From: Nannobrachium achirus
Taxonomy: Eukaryota; Chordata; Actinopteri; Myctophiformes; Myctophidae
Length of the DNA stretch: 64,000 bases
NCBI GenBank assembly: GCA_963921795.1
Contig: OY997641.1
Span: 52,491,716-52,555,715, forward strand
Direction of reading: 5' to 3'
Numbering within the stretch: position 1 is the stretch's first letter; the number at the start of each line of letters is the position of its first letter. Shown piece by piece: positions 12,084 to 23,611 of the stretch. A model generated the notes under the pieces. It saw nothing but the letters and a program-made list of their open reading frames with translations. It was not told the DNA's origin and did not search any database. The translations under genes and the position numbers were made by a program.

Positions 12084-12615
12084 GACTGCCTTTCGCAAGG
12101 CTTCCCACCCTCCTCCCCGCCACTTACCGGTAGGCCTACCTTCTACCACACACCCCCTCTCAATTGAAACAAGCCATATGGCTTTCTCTGGCGTATAATT
12201 TTAGTTGACCTTGCTTGTACCAGTGAAACTGTACCTCTTCCTACTATGCAAACTTCTAATAAATTATTCAATCAATCAATCAAAATAGCGGGCAAGATAA
12301 CGTTTAGGGACAGTGCCAGCTGCCTTGTAATTCGCGGGCACTCGGCACAGGCAAAAATATAGTGCCCTAGTGTAGGCCTACTATAGTGCAGTGTTACCGA
12401 AGCGTTCTTCTTCAAACTGATGATTGTCTTGTTATTGACCTTCACCGGTGGGCATAGCTCGGACTACAGATCTATTAGCTACACTATACTGGCAGTGACA
12501 ACATGTAGACTATAGGCCTACATTACACAAGATGTAGCCTACTTCTGTTTTCAAGATGTTACACAATCACAAAGTTTTCCTCTAAATAACCTACCATCTA
12601 ACTATTAATTTTTTT

Positions 12616-12726
12616 CTGCTGCATGTTTTTAAAAGTGTTGCATAGCGAGTGCTGACAACTTAATTTGATATTTTCGCACCTTTTTTTAATCTGGTTTAAC
12701 AAGAAACATGGAGACTGCCATGCTCA
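12616..12726. repeat. 111-bp block, inverted partner at 20066-20176
   Basis: It shares CTGCTGC, GTTTTTAAAAGTGTTGCATA, GCGAGTGCTGACAA and GAAACATGGAGACTGCCATG with the reverse complement of 20066-20176, at roughly 90 percent identity by eye. The two blocks bracket 7.3 kb. Confidence 0.6.
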
Positions 12727-15700
12727 AGTATGTTTTAATATTTTTATGTATCTTATATGGACCCCTTATCTGGATAGATAAACATGGACAATTTCGAAAG
12801 CAAACAGGCAGGTGCTCAAGCACTGGTTGGCTCCTACCGTATGTGCACCTGATATAGGCAAACATGCTACACAGGGACTAGGGAGTCACCCGTTGCCAAA
12901 CATGTCATGAAAGCTGTGAAGAACACACTGCTTACTTCACTATTCTGGATTTCACATTGTCAGGCATGCTTAAGTTATGTGTCTAGTCAAGAGTTTTTAC
13001 TTCTCCAAATTAACTGCACAGAGCTGGGTGACAATTTCAGTGACGATGTCTGGGTTGTGAGCTGTACAGAGTGTTAAGGCCCGTACACATTGAGCCGATC
13101 CCGGAGCCGAGGCTCCCCGATCAGATTTCGGGATGACCCCCCGGGAAAATCGTTTGGTCGGCCCCGGAATCGGTCTTGGGCTTGAACAGTACCCCGACAC
13201 GATCGGATTATGTTAATTGGCTTTTTATGACCTCGGGACTCGTCGGGAGCGCTCCCGATAATATCAAAAAAGCTTGATATTCTCGGGTCATCGGGTAGGA
13301 ATCCTTTACAATTATTGTCGTCTGAATGAGCTCACGGGATTGTTTGAGATTATATGAAGCCAGCTCCTCCCTTTTTTTAGGCTGCGCAGAGTGTAGGCTA
13401 TTCTGTCACCTCACAATAGAACAGCCTACACTTTTATTATTATTATTAGCCTACTTACTTTTTACTTTAGCCTTCTTTCTCCCTAAAATGTTGTAATCAC
13501 TTGTTCAAAAACGTTATAGCCTATAGCGTTCTTTTTTTTCCCCTTTTTTTCTTCTGCGCAGTCATTTGGCGACAAGGCAGTGTAGGCCTATTCTATCACC
13601 TCACGAAAGCCTTTCCCCATATATATATAATATATTTTTTATATTTATAAAAGATAATAATATATTGGGCTATCATCATCCTTTTTTGGACAGTTGGTTG
13701 AAGGCTTGGATGAGGCAATGGATTTTATTAAATCAATGATATTGGAGATGCGACACTCTCAGCCGTGTCTTGGATGCGCATCACATTGCACACTGCGAAA
13801 GTTTGGGTACAAACATTCCAGAAGAGTGGCAGTGATGGAGACTGTAATCTTTTAAAATATGTATAGTGAATGAAATCATACTGGACGACTGCATTATTAT
13901 GCCCTTCTTAACTATGCGTAAAACAATTTAGGCTACACCTACCAGAGGAGCGAGACGCGCTTGCCAAAAAATAACTGAATATATAATTATAATAGGCCTA
14001 TCTATAAAGTGAGACATTCAACACAAGATCAAAATGTCGTGAGCTTGTAGCGCTAATATTTCAACACGCATGATTATGAAACCAAATGGAGCCATAGGCC
14101 TACGGCGGTTTCATTTTACGCCCTCAAGAAGATTAATAGGGTCCATTTGGTTACCATCTCCATAAGCTGGGGAATGTGTGGAAAGGGAGAGGACGCGTCG
14201 TTCGCTTCGCGCTGTTGGTTACAACAATATATTCATTATTTATTTATTTTGGTCGGCAAAGCCCATGCCTGCAAAGCCCAATGTCTGGCTGGTTGCCGTT
14301 AAAATGCTGGTTGATGCTATATGCCACATTATTATTCATATAGCCTAATGTCATCATACTCAAAGTCAGAGAGACATGCATTCCTTGGGATTTTTTTTTT
14401 TCTTTTTTACTACGTGCGGTCTTTTTTCTTGTTTTGTTTGGTGTTGTATGACCACAACTCATTAACACCACGCAATTTAGGCTATTGTTCAAAAAGGTAT
14501 ATCATTCCCACAAAGGTATATCATTCCCACGTAATATTACAGTGCACACAGGATTATTTGGTCATCAAAATGCGCAGCATGGTTAGGCTATGTTCCCAAA
14601 ATAACAGATCTGTTCTCTGTAGACGCAGCTATGGCACAGTGCATTGTGAGCTTGTATCTGCTTTTGGCTATCAACGAACGCGAAGATGGATAGGCCTATT
14701 ACATGAAAAAGGTTCACGACTCAGCCTAATATATTAATAAATTAAAAGGGTTCTAAATCGACCTATACAAGTGCTACTCTGACAGTGTTGGTTGAAGGCG
14801 CTTAAGGTGGGACAGTCACAGACTGAGTTCAAGTTTAAACCTCTCTTTCTTTTTTTGTGCGGAGAAAGGCTCACTTTGATGTAATGGGCAATTTCCTATA
14901 TTGAACATGCACACCTGCAAGCATTCTCAATGATGAGAAGAAGCTTGGCCACTTTTGAGAGCGGACCACCACCTGGAACTGATGCGCTAATTATTTATCT
15001 GGCCTAGTTTCGCGCAATGATGTAATGATTAATTTGAGCTCCATATAAGTGAGTTCCAACCTGCATCTTCGAGGTGGCTTTTGATGGCGTTTCACCTCGC
15101 TAAAAAACCTCCATGATTTTCACCTTCAACAGATTGGCAGCACTGCAGGACTCATTGCATATGCAAACAGAAGGTAATAAATGGATTTGGGAGCATAGCC
15201 TAATTACAATGCGTGTCTCATAAAAAACAATATATATTTTATAGTTGAAGGGCAAATAGACGTTATACACAGTAGTATGGTCGTCAATGTGCGAGCCCAT
15301 GGCACCTTCCGCGACCCCACGTTGGGTCAGTACACATAGTTTGAGAACCGAGGCTGGAGCCTTGTTTCTTTATTCAATCAACTGCCAGAAAAAATAAAAT
15401 AAAACTTTTTCCCCAATCAACTCTGGCCCGAGATCGCTAGGGGTGGTCATCCAGGATATCTGGCTCATTTGTAATGGTCTCAGATATTTCACTTGGCACA
15501 GCGGGATATACCGGGCCCGAATTCAAGACCGAGGATTACTGTCGTTTGAAATGAACACCGATAAACCCCCGGGCACGAGATCTGATCCGACCCAACATCG
15601 CGTTTCGTCTGTGGGGCCTTTTAACTCTTATACTGCTTTGAACGTTCCTGTTCGCCCCAATTCTTGAGGTCGAGTAGGGCCAATACGGCCGTTCGTTCGT

Positions 15701-15872
15701 TTGATGTTTTTTATGGATTATGATAAAAGACGTCCTTGCGCAACTTTTGAATGCATAATTGGTCGTGGTGTCGTTTTGAGGACAGCCGGAAACCGTTCAT
15801 AAAAAAAAAAAGTAAACAGACTGTCCTGGCTCCGCCTGCCCAGAGCGACTCTGCGCCTGCCTAGCTGCCTGC
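12727..15872. other. Intergenic; no gene recognised
   Basis: A GC-rich block near 13076-13300 starts TTAAGGCCCGTACACAT and looks like the left part of a transposon without a recognisable right end. Half copies of the dispersed palindrome lie at 14035-14062 and 14642-14666. Open frames in this stretch show no domain. Confidence 0.35.
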
Positions 15873-16047
15873 CAGGGGCGTCAATTGGGTATGGCAGGGG
15901 TATGCAGCTGCCATACGTTGACAGGGGGAAATAATAAAAATGTACTTTTCATCGTGCCTGTTGCTAAGGTATGGCAACATGACTGGTGTCTTCACCAGAC
16001 ACCAGTCATGTTGCCATACCTTAGCTTGTTCTGAACTGACGCCACTG
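15873..16047. mobile_element. hAT-like MITE containing a perfect hairpin
   Basis: It begins CAGGGGCGTCA and ends TGACGCCACTG, typical hAT termini. The flanking octamers (CTGCCTGC and CTAGCTGC) match at 6 of 8 positions. The middle is a perfect hairpin at 15964-16024. Confidence 0.55.
15964..16024. repeat. Perfect 28-bp hairpin, 5-nt loop
   Basis: Arms 15964-15991 and 15997-16024 are exact reverse complements (CTAAGGTATGGCAACATGAC then TGGTGTCT), with loop TCACC. Absence of any mismatch suggests recent origin or gene conversion between the arms. Confidence 0.85.
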
Positions 16048-16221
16048 CTAGCTGCTAGCAGCCTTGTTGAGGGACTATATTGTTTTATGCATCGGGCTGT
16101 TAGTAGAGAAAGAGAGAGAGAAACGTTGGTAAAAGCGATCATTTTGTCGGAAATCAGTTGTTTTATAGTATTAGTAGTATAGTAATTGTAGTAGGTAGTA
16201 GTATTTAGCAGTACTAGAATA

Positions 16222-16763
16222 TTGAGATGTATTAGGCCAACTCAGCCTCAACTTGCTGGTATCATTCCGCCGAAGTGCGACCCTCCCCCCCTGGCCGGAG
16301 CAGCAGCCAGCAGCAGAGCAGATCCACGGATAGAAACAAACTTTGTTAGAATTAGGATTACAAACCTACCCGCGTTGGTGACTCAGGACCAGGCAGCGCC
16401 CACGAATGGTGGTGGTGGTCGTGATGATGATCATGATGATGATGATGATGAAGAAGAGAAAAAGATCACTGTAGCCGTTGGTATTGAAGATAAAAAGATT
16501 GAAGATGGTGCCAGTCGCGAAGAACCGGGGTCCAGAAGTGGATCAAGAGCCTCGTGATATTGTGGAAACCGATCCCGACGGAGCTCGACCCCCGTGTAGG
16601 ATGGATCCCCCCGCCCGGGGGCTCACATCGCCGCAGCAGCAGAGACCCATGTACCGCCGCCACCGCCGCGAAGAGACAGACGAACTGGGCGATTTGGCCA
16701 ATGAAGAATGGCTTCCGCGTAGAGACCCCTCGGAGAACAGAGGCCACGATTCTACTGTCCAAA
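16222..16763 (+). other. CpG-rich exon candidate of an unidentified gene
   Basis: This block is much richer in CG dinucleotides than its surroundings and is open in overlapping frames. One frame (16222-16557) reads from Met through a run of Asp/Glu (DDDHDDDDDEEEKK) to a stop. Other frames stay open to a CCAAA|GTAAGA donor at 16763. A matching acceptor (TTTACAG) lies at 17820 and an AATAAA at 18217-18222, so a two-exon plus-strand transcript is plausible. No frame shows a known domain, so the coding frame is unsure. It could be 5' UTR of the short frame in exon 2. Confidence 0.35.
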
Positions 16764-16996
16764 GTAAGACTTCCAATCCAGTGCATGTATGTATTGTATA
16801 GTTGTATACTGTATATAGTTGTATACTGTGTGATAACAGAGCATCCGTGTGGAACTGGAAGCCTGGGATGGGGGGATGGTCAGTGATCAGTGAGATAGGG
16901 TAACGGTTTTCCATTGCGACGTGTTGCCACTCCGACATTGGGATCCGGTCTAGAGCCCGCCTACTGCATCCGGCTATTTACACGTACACATACATG

Positions 16997-17052
16997 CATG
17001 ATGACATGATGATGACATGCCTTTTGTAGGCATGTCATCATCATGTCATCAT
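16997..17052. repeat. Near-perfect 24-bp-arm palindrome
   Basis: Left arm ATGATGACATGATGATGACA and right arm reversed are identical over about 24 bases around a 7-base centre. It lies in the putative intron of the plus-strand transcript. Confidence 0.7.
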
Positions 17053-17117
17053 CATATATACCCTTTATATAGAAAACCCGGACAGACCGACATTTGCTTA
17101 TGTAGGCCTACCCATTT

Positions 17118-17240
17118 CATGGGTCTGGCAAAAACTGTTGAAAATGGGGAACATATATACAGTTGGAGGGAGTACAGCTTTGTGTAAACAGAGCTATGTT
17201 GCATTGTGACATTTTATATAGGTATACAGGGTATAAAGGG
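17118..17240 (-). mobile_element. 3' fragment of the Nimb-like LINE
   Basis: The run AACTGTTGAAAATGGGGAAC, ATATACAGTTGGAGGG and AACAGAGCTATGTTGCATTG matches 26760-26870, the 3' UTR of the LINE inserted in the L1, in the same orientation. Only the UTR is present. Confidence 0.65.
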
Positions 17241-17586
17241 AATTTCACTGTGACAGTAAATGCATGGTAACTATTTACTATAACTGCATTTTATGTTATA
17301 TATGAACTTATTGTAAGTCATTTGCTAAATGTCAAAATTGTAAATTGATTTGTTTAGATATAAACTATTTGATATTTTCCTGGCTATGATTTTAGATGAT
17401 GAGTCGACGATGATGATGAGCCTACTTCTTCATTTCCACATCGTGGAAAAACAAACTTTTTTCTGTAAATCAGACTTAGCACCATGCACATGCTCACATA
17501 GACATCAAAGGGGGCTTGAGCCCCTGCCCTTTTATCCATCTGTAAAAAGTGCCCTCTCCAGACCATGAATGCTGTTTTTACATAAT

Positions 17587-17589
<3 letters not shown>

Positions 17590-17636
<47 letters not shown>
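17590..17636. repeat. (TA)n microsatellite
   Basis: An uninterrupted TA run lies within the putative intron. Confidence 0.9.
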
Positions 17637-17640
<4 letters not shown>

Positions 17641-17826
17641 GTGGTAAGCAGGAAGTGCATAGAATGTTAGAGAGGCAGGGGTTGACATTTCTAAAACGGC
17701 CTTTTGATGAAAATAGTAGGCCCCCAACCTCCACGCATTCTGCTGTGACGCGTTGTGAGCTTGAAGGTGTACTATTTTTCATGTATTTTATAGTAATTAT
17801 GTATTTGTATAATTTACAGATCGACC

Positions 17827-17928
17827 ATGGGCTCGTGTACGAGTTCAGCAGACCCGGTGGAGCCCTTCCGGAGGAGCCTGGCTGGAGTGAAACAGAATGG
17901 AGCCCCAGGCCCTGTGCAGGCTGAATGA
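17827..17928 (+). CDS. Possible 33-residue lipidated microprotein
   Basis: The second exon of the plus-strand transcript opens at 17820 and within seven bases has ACCATGG, a textbook Kozak start. The frame reads MGSCTSSADPVEPFRRSLAG and ends GPVQAE before TGA. MGxxxS is the N-myristoylation pattern and Cys4 is placed for palmitoylation, which would put the peptide at membranes. I know of no homologue. Two other frames also stay open through this exon, so this may be chance. An AATAAA follows at 18217. The (GCAC)n run just after the stop would be 3' UTR. Confidence 0.3.
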   Translation: MGSCTSSADPVEPFRRSLAGVKQNGAPGPVQAE

Positions 17929-17930
17929 CA

Positions 17931-17972
<42 letters not shown>
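17929..17972. repeat. (GCAC)n then (CA)n microsatellite
   Basis: Tandem GCAC units pass into CA units directly after the stop of the microprotein frame. Confidence 0.9.
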
Positions 17973-17982
<10 letters not shown>

Positions 17983-18240
17983 TATACACTCTGTAGACAT
18001 GTAGTGTCACAGTGAGATAAAGAGAACCCTGAAAGCTGAAGCAGGATTCAGGCTGAAGCTCATGTCACTGTGTCAATGTTCTGCACTGCTCTTACTACTG
18101 CTCTTACTTCTCTTACACACTAAAAGTGTGTAAAAAGACACTTTTTCTTGTTTTTATTTTTTTGAATTTGTTTGTAAACAACCACTGATCATAGGTGTGA
18201 TGTTACTGAAGCCAACAATAAAAGGCTAAAGAGAGATTTC

Positions 18241-19371
18241 TGCCTGAAAATGTATTCTTCACAAAAATGCATTTTTCTCAGCTTTATGTTCTCAAAGAGC
18301 TGTTTTTAGGCCACATTCTGCAGCTTCTAGCTAATGAACAGAACAAGATAAAAACTCGAAATCTTTTTCTGTTGCAAAGTAGACATTCTATTCTTCGTTG
18401 CCATATAATTGTTGTCTTTATAGTCGAAACCAAATTTCTCCAGTAGGCCTTCAAAGATGAGCGACAATTCTCAATTTAGCTGGCAGTGGATTGAGCTTTT
18501 TGTTCAATTCTGTGGCAGTAAAAGAGTTAAGGTTCTATGCACCTGATACATGCATTATCATCCCTTGGTATGCCCCCCCCAAACCCCCCCAAAATGCATA
18601 GAAACCGGCATTTTGGCACAGCACAGTTATACCTAACACTCCCACCCCCAAGACCCCCGCCCCTCTCTGATCTAAGATGCTGATATTACCATGGATACTT
18701 CTGTTGGATACTTTTTAGGGCTATTCTATCGACACATCTATTGTGATATGAGTATATAGATAAGATATCCTCTGGGATCTTAGCTCATTTTGATTTGGTT
18801 TATAATAACTCAAGCTTTACATTCGATGTTCAAAAGTAGAAGGTCGACAAGCTCACAACTGCGCGTGCACATCGGCTATTTTCTAAAAGAAAATCATTTA
18901 AGAAAATCCATGTTCATCACTATCGATATTGAGGTATTTCGTCAATGTGTTAGGCCTATGTATGCTGTTTAGGATCTATGTACACTGTTTGTTCACAAAT
19001 GCCAAGTATGTTATTTAGATAGCATCCTGTTAGACATGTTTACCTGTAGCCTACCTTGCACTACATTGGTAAATTTTGTCCTGCAATTTTTTCAAATAAA
19101 AATTCCACTTTTTGAATTTGTTTAGAGTGATTGAATAACAATGCATTTATTAAAACCACACTGCATTTAAGTCCTTAGACTTATATGAAGTTCTAAGATA
19201 TAGAATCGATCAGGAGAAAGATTTGTTCTAGATAGACAGATAAACATTATTACAGATAGGGTGAAGTGAATTGAGATGTCCCTAAATCTCCAATTACGTT
19301 AACATTGCCGTTAAGAAACTTGCTGAAGTCCCTCCACCTAGGCGTCATAATCATTCTCCATCATTGTGGGC
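18241..19371. other. Intergenic; one palindrome half copy
   Basis: Half copy of the dispersed palindrome at 18835-18867 (GTCGACAAGCTCACAACTGC). The rest is AT-rich with short runs of C and no supported exon. Confidence 0.35.
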
Positions 19372-19735
19372 TCGTCTGAAAGGCAAATGTTCTCCCAAAT
19401 CTTTATACACTGAGTTTATTCTCATCCAAAAAAATAAAAAAATAAAAATACCAACAGTACAAAGGCAGGGCCTTTAGCCAATGAGGGAGCAGCGTTCTTG
19501 GTGACATCACCATCAACAAGTGCGACCTGACATAAATAACAACAACACCCACATGAAATATTTTGTAGTATGTTCTCCCAAATCTTTATATAGTAAAGAT
19601 TTGTGGGCTCGCTGAAAGCGTATGTTCTCCCAGGCCAGTATGTTCTCCCAAATCTTTATATCCAAATCTTTTATTCTCCTCAAAAATGTCCGACAGTACA
19701 AAGGCAGGGCCTTTAGCCAACCAGTAAGACAATCG
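19372..19735. repeat. Local direct duplication, about 130 bp
   Basis: Two blocks (19372-19485 and 19603-19725) share GTGGGCTCG, ATGTTCTCCCAAATCTTTAT and CAGTACAAAGGCAGGGCCTT then TAGCCAA in the same order. The spacer holds further partial ATGTTCTCCCA copies. Confidence 0.7.
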
Positions 19736-19844
19736 GGATATAAGCGACCATCATGTCGCATACACAAACTTTAGAAGGAAATCGTAGCCAATCAGGAGGA
19801 AATATGGGAAATAGGCCTACATTTAGCCCTATAGCCAGGCTATT

Positions 19845-19896
19845 TAAAAATAGACGATCTACAAGCTCACAGCGTGTCTCGCTGCAACGCATCTAT
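19845..19896. repeat. Dispersed palindromic motif copy
   Basis: AATAGACGATCTACAAGCTC then ACAGCGTGTCTCGCTGCAAC. The left arm is clear and the right arm is worn. Confidence 0.55.
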
Positions 19897-20065
19897 GATC
19901 ACAGCAGCTGCCGCCCATGATCAAGCCTAATTAATTTATTCTCCATCCCGCAACGTGTTGCGTGTAGAGATTAGCAGACCTCTAAGCTCTCATAACGGGC
20001 ACATCCGAAACGCAATCTGTAGGTTGTCTCTTTGTTTGCTCATCCTAAGTCTGGAAACGTTTTAG

Positions 20066-20176
20066 TTGAGCATGGCAGTCTCCATGTTTCTTGTTAAACC
20101 AGAGTATAAAAGGCACGAACATATCAAATTAAATTGTCAGCACTCGCTATGCAACACTTTTAAAAACACGCAGCAG
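20066..20176. repeat. 111-bp block, inverted partner at 12616-12726
   Basis: Matches the reverse complement of 12616-12726. On the plus strand this copy keeps a TATAAAAGG box (about 20101-20109) that has decayed in the partner, so it could be a duplicated promoter piece. Confidence 0.6.
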
Positions 20177-20532
20177 AAAAAGGAAATGTTAACGTTTCTC
20201 AGACATACCGGTACTTGGGTGTGAAGTGTGGTTTACATTATAGGATATTATGCAAGTAACACTCAAAAGTGTGAACTTGCTACTGTAGGTTTTGTTGACA
20301 GGCTTTTTAACAGATTAAACTGTCATAATTATTAGTGCTCATCTACAGTATGAATCATTACAATTATTTTAAATATTTTATGATTTTTATTCAGCCGCGG
20401 CCAGTTGAATTTGGAGCAAGCAAATACAACAACAAAAAGTTCCTTTTCCATTTGCATGTTCCTTTTCTCCCTTTCCTCCGATGATGATGTCATCAACTAT
20501 CACGCACACGGGTAGCCGGCAAAGATTTGCTA

Positions 20533-20829
20533 AATATTCCATCCTGATTGGCTAAGATTGGCATCCAAACTTTGCAGGATTGATCCGTTTCGAACAAAAT
20601 GCCTCAAATCAAACACAGCGTGCAATTGTAATGAAATTGTGCACGCACATTCGCAAAAGGCCAAGGAAGAAATTACACCACAAAATGTTCAAATCAGCCT
20701 CATGGTGGCGCCATGAAAGGTCTAAGATTGGTGAAGAACACATGCCACCCTTTTTACATTGGCCTATTATACCACCACCAGGACACGTGGCCTGGTGGAG
20801 ACCTATGCTCGGAAGAGCACTTCTTCTAG
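20533..20829 (+). mobile_element. Helitron family B, 3' fragment
   Basis: It begins within family-B sequence (ATATTCCATCCTGATTGGCT) and ends with a hairpin TGCTCGGAAGAGCA followed by CTTCTTCTAG before T. The 3' hairpin plus CTAG|T is the Helitron signature. Full-length relatives lie at 22105-23244 and 59309-60870. Confidence 0.65.
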
Positions 20830-20844
20830 TTCAACATGAATCTT

Positions 20845-21202
20845 TAGGGCTGTCCCAATTATGACATTTTACACGACGCTTAATTGTCACTCAAATAATT
20901 GCAATTAGTGACAATTACATTTCTGTTTGGCTTGTAGGCTTTGAAGTTGCACATGGCAGATATGATTGACACATAACCCAAATACACAAAGAAATTACTG
21001 ACATATTCGACAACTTTATACTTAAAAAAGAACTAATAGTGGAAATAGCCGATCTACAAGCGTGTAGATCGGCTATTTCCACTATTTTTGACTTAAAAAA
21101 ATAATATATGAACATTTTTCAACGTGGAAACGATTATGACGATTATGAAAAATAATCGCGATTATGTCAAATAATTGCGATTAGACGATAGTCGCGTCCC
21201 TA
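20845..21202. mobile_element. hAT-like MITE carrying the dispersed palindrome
   Basis: Starts TAGGGCTGTCCCAATTATGA and ends GTCGCGTCCCTA. The interior holds ATTATGACGATTATG words and, at 21038-21086, a near-perfect palindrome copy. No target duplication is visible. Confidence 0.5.
21038..21086. repeat. Dispersed palindromic motif, near-perfect short copy
   Basis: Arms read ATAGTGGAAATAGCCGATCT then ACA, and their reverse complement, with almost no loop. It is the best preserved short form of the family. Confidence 0.8.
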
Positions 21203-21278
21203 AATGGGAAATGAGGTGTCTCTGGAATGCATGTTTTTGTGCTTATATAGAACGTCCAAAAGCCGAGCAGTGATGACT

Positions 21279-21556
21279 TCAGTCCTCCTCCAATAGGAAG
21301 TCTATGTCATCAGGTACCAGGTCTGCGTCTAACTCTACAAGCTTGGAGTGTAAGAGGGTAGCGGTGACATCTTTCCCCTGGCATTTTCTCCAGTAGAGCA
21401 GCATTTGATAAACTCTGTCCACATGGTCCCGTGGAGAGTCCTGCTCAATCTGTTGCATCTTCACCTCAGAGATTCCCAGCATGATGCCGATCTTCTTCCA
21501 TGTGTTTCCAATTCTATCAGCAACCTGCAGCAGCTGCTTCTCTGTGACCATAGAGC
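21279..21556 (-). CDS. Terminal exon with death domain (kinase-TAFH gene)
   Basis: A CTAACTTTTCACAG acceptor opens the exon in phase 1 and the frame runs to TGA. The roughly 92 residues form a death domain: TEKQLLQVADRIGNTWKKIG (helices 1-2 with the conserved Trp), MLGISEVKMQQIEQDS (helices 2-3), DHVDRVYQMLLYWRKCQGKD (helix 4 to 5) and ATLLHSKLVELD (helix 6). It ends in an acidic tail, FLLEED. Death domains self-associate to bring kinases or caspases together. The phase agrees with the exons at 21976-22047 and 24314-24362, so I read it as the C-terminus of the minus-strand kinase gene. It could be a separate gene fragment, because no transcript is in hand. Confidence 0.75.
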
Positions 21557-21975
21557 CTGTGAAAAGTTAGGGAATTATTTATTTACTTGAAAGCAATACT
21601 ACACTTTATGCAAGTTACTTATAACTTACAATTTTATATTGCTCTTAAAAAAACGCTGCTAAATTATATAGATGCACTTTATGTTTTGTACTTGTTTCTT
21701 GTATGTATGCTTTTATGTTGTGTATACTAATCATGTAAGGTTTGCCTGTTTTGTTTTATGTTCTCATGTGGGGACTGCGGATGAAAATTAGCATCTTTGC
21801 CAAATCCAGTGTATATACATTGCATTTATGTAATGTCCTTTAATATGCATTGTTACGTCTAAATAAACAAATAAAGTTAAGTAAAAGGTCAATTACGGAG
21901 TTAATGCAGAGTTCCATTAACACTGAGGAGTTGACTGTGTTATAACCTGCCCTATACAGTAGTATAAGAACCCAC

Positions 21976-22047
21976 CAGCCTTGATTTTACACGGGACATG
22001 GGTCTCTTTTGACCCGGGGGCTTCTCTCCTTCTTGATGTTCCTTGTC
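21976..22047 (-). CDS. 72-bp linker exon candidate
   Basis: TTTCTTTACACCAG acceptor and AAGGCTG|GTGGGT donor enclose 72 bases, phase 1 in and out if joined to its neighbours. The peptide would read GQGTSRRREAPGSKETHVPC then KIKAG, hydrophilic and basic, as a flexible linker before the death domain. Helitron B begins 60 bp upstream of it on this strand. Confidence 0.45.
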
Positions 22048-22104
22048 CTGGTGTAAAGAAAAACAAACATTTCTTTTCAATATACTGTTTTTTTTTTTGT
22101 TTGT

Positions 22105-23244
22105 TGTCTCCACCAGCCGAAGGCATGGGGGAGAGTATGTTTTCCCCTCCGTCCGTCCGTGTGTCCGTCCGTCCGTGCGTGAGTGCGTCCTTCCGTCCGT
22201 CCGTCCGTGCGTCCTCGCAGTTTGTGAGCACCTAATCTCAGTCGCCGTTGGCTCCCTGGATGCCAATCTAGAACCTCTGCCCTAAAATTTTCAAATGGGC
22301 CTTTTCTAGCGCCACCTAGTGGCCGATGTTCGCAAAACACATTTCGGTGCACTACTCTTACAGATTTTGGCCAAAAATCCTACAAATCGGTAGGCAGTAT
22401 CTTGACAGTCATGTGATCGACACGGATCTATCCGAATTTGCATATTCCATCCTGATTGGCTAAAATTGGCTTCCAAAGTTTGTAGGATTGAGCCGTTTTG
22501 AACAAAATACCTCAAATCACAAACGCAAAGTGCAATCATCATGAAATCGCACACACACATTCCCACTAGGCCGAGGAAGAAATGCCACTTAATTTTTTTT
22601 TTAATCAGCCTCATGGTGGCGCTATAACAGGCCGATTTGTGGTTTTACCTATAACTCCACCGATCAGTTTCAAACTTTGTAAGCGCACTCCCTAGAGGCT
22701 AAGGATAAACCTTTGCCCTGCATTTTTCACATCAGCCTTTTATAGCGCCACCTTTGGGCCGACTTATGTAAAACGCATTTTTGGATATTACTCCTTGAGA
22801 TTTTATCCAAAAATCAAGCAAATCGGTACACAGTATCTCTATAGTCATGTGATCAAGTACGATCCGTCTGATATTTCATATTCCATCCTGATTGGCTAAT
22901 ATTAGCTTCCAAAGTTTGCAGGATTGCTCCGTTTTTGAACAAAATGCCTCAAATCATCAACCATGCTTGCGATTACCGTGAAATTTGCCACACATATTCC
23001 CACTAGGTCAAGGAACAAATGCTACCTTTTTCACATTGGCTTGTTATAGCGCCACCAGCAGGTAGACTTTAGCAAAACATATTTTTGGAACAATGCTTCA
23101 AATCATGCATGCAGCGTCCGATTGCCATGAAAGATCTAAGGTGAAGAACACATGCCACCCTTTTTACATTGGCCTATAATACAGTAGCACCACCAGGACG
23201 CACAGCCTGGTGGAGACCTGTGCTCGGAAGAGCACTGCTTCTAG
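22105..23244 (+). mobile_element. Non-autonomous Helitron, family B, copy 1
   Basis: Starts near GTCTCCACCAGCCGAAGGCA and ends with hairpin GTGCTCGGAAGAGCAC, TGCTT, CTAG before T. A (CCGT)n array lies at about 22139-22212. The interior is a series of related sub-blocks with GCGCCACC and CATCCTGATTGGCTAA. The start is uncertain by a few bases because both long copies are preceded by TTG. Non-coding. Confidence 0.65.
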
Positions 23245-23611
23245 TTTTTCTTTTCTTTTTGTTTGTTTGTTTTTCTTTTCTTTTCTTTTTTTTAGATCAA
23301 CAGAAAATTAAAAAAAAATATATGAAATGATTCTCTGTTGTAATGTTTACTTTGTCCTCAGCCAGTGAAACATTTACATAAAAGGAACAACTATTCTAAA
23401 CTGCAATTCTTTTATAAATAAATTGCAAATGATGTTTAATACCTTTTCACAAGTAACATTGTAGATATACTATAGAATATACAAAGGTAATAATACCAGG
23501 AAATAAAGTTTATATACAGTATGTACAGGTTGTGTATTATACTCAGTTATAGAATCATGGTGATTCACTGAGGATAATTATCTATGCAGAACGACCTGAA
23601 GACCAATGATC
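23245..23611. other. Intronic, AT-rich
   Basis: Poly-T and AT-rich sequence between Helitron B and the CARD exon. Nothing is recognised. Confidence 0.35.

Noticed and set aside
21917-22352. Arg/Thr/Asp-rich frames near 22.1 kb and again near 59.4 kb
   Set aside because: They are translations of the (CCGT)n stretch in Helitron B, present in both copies.
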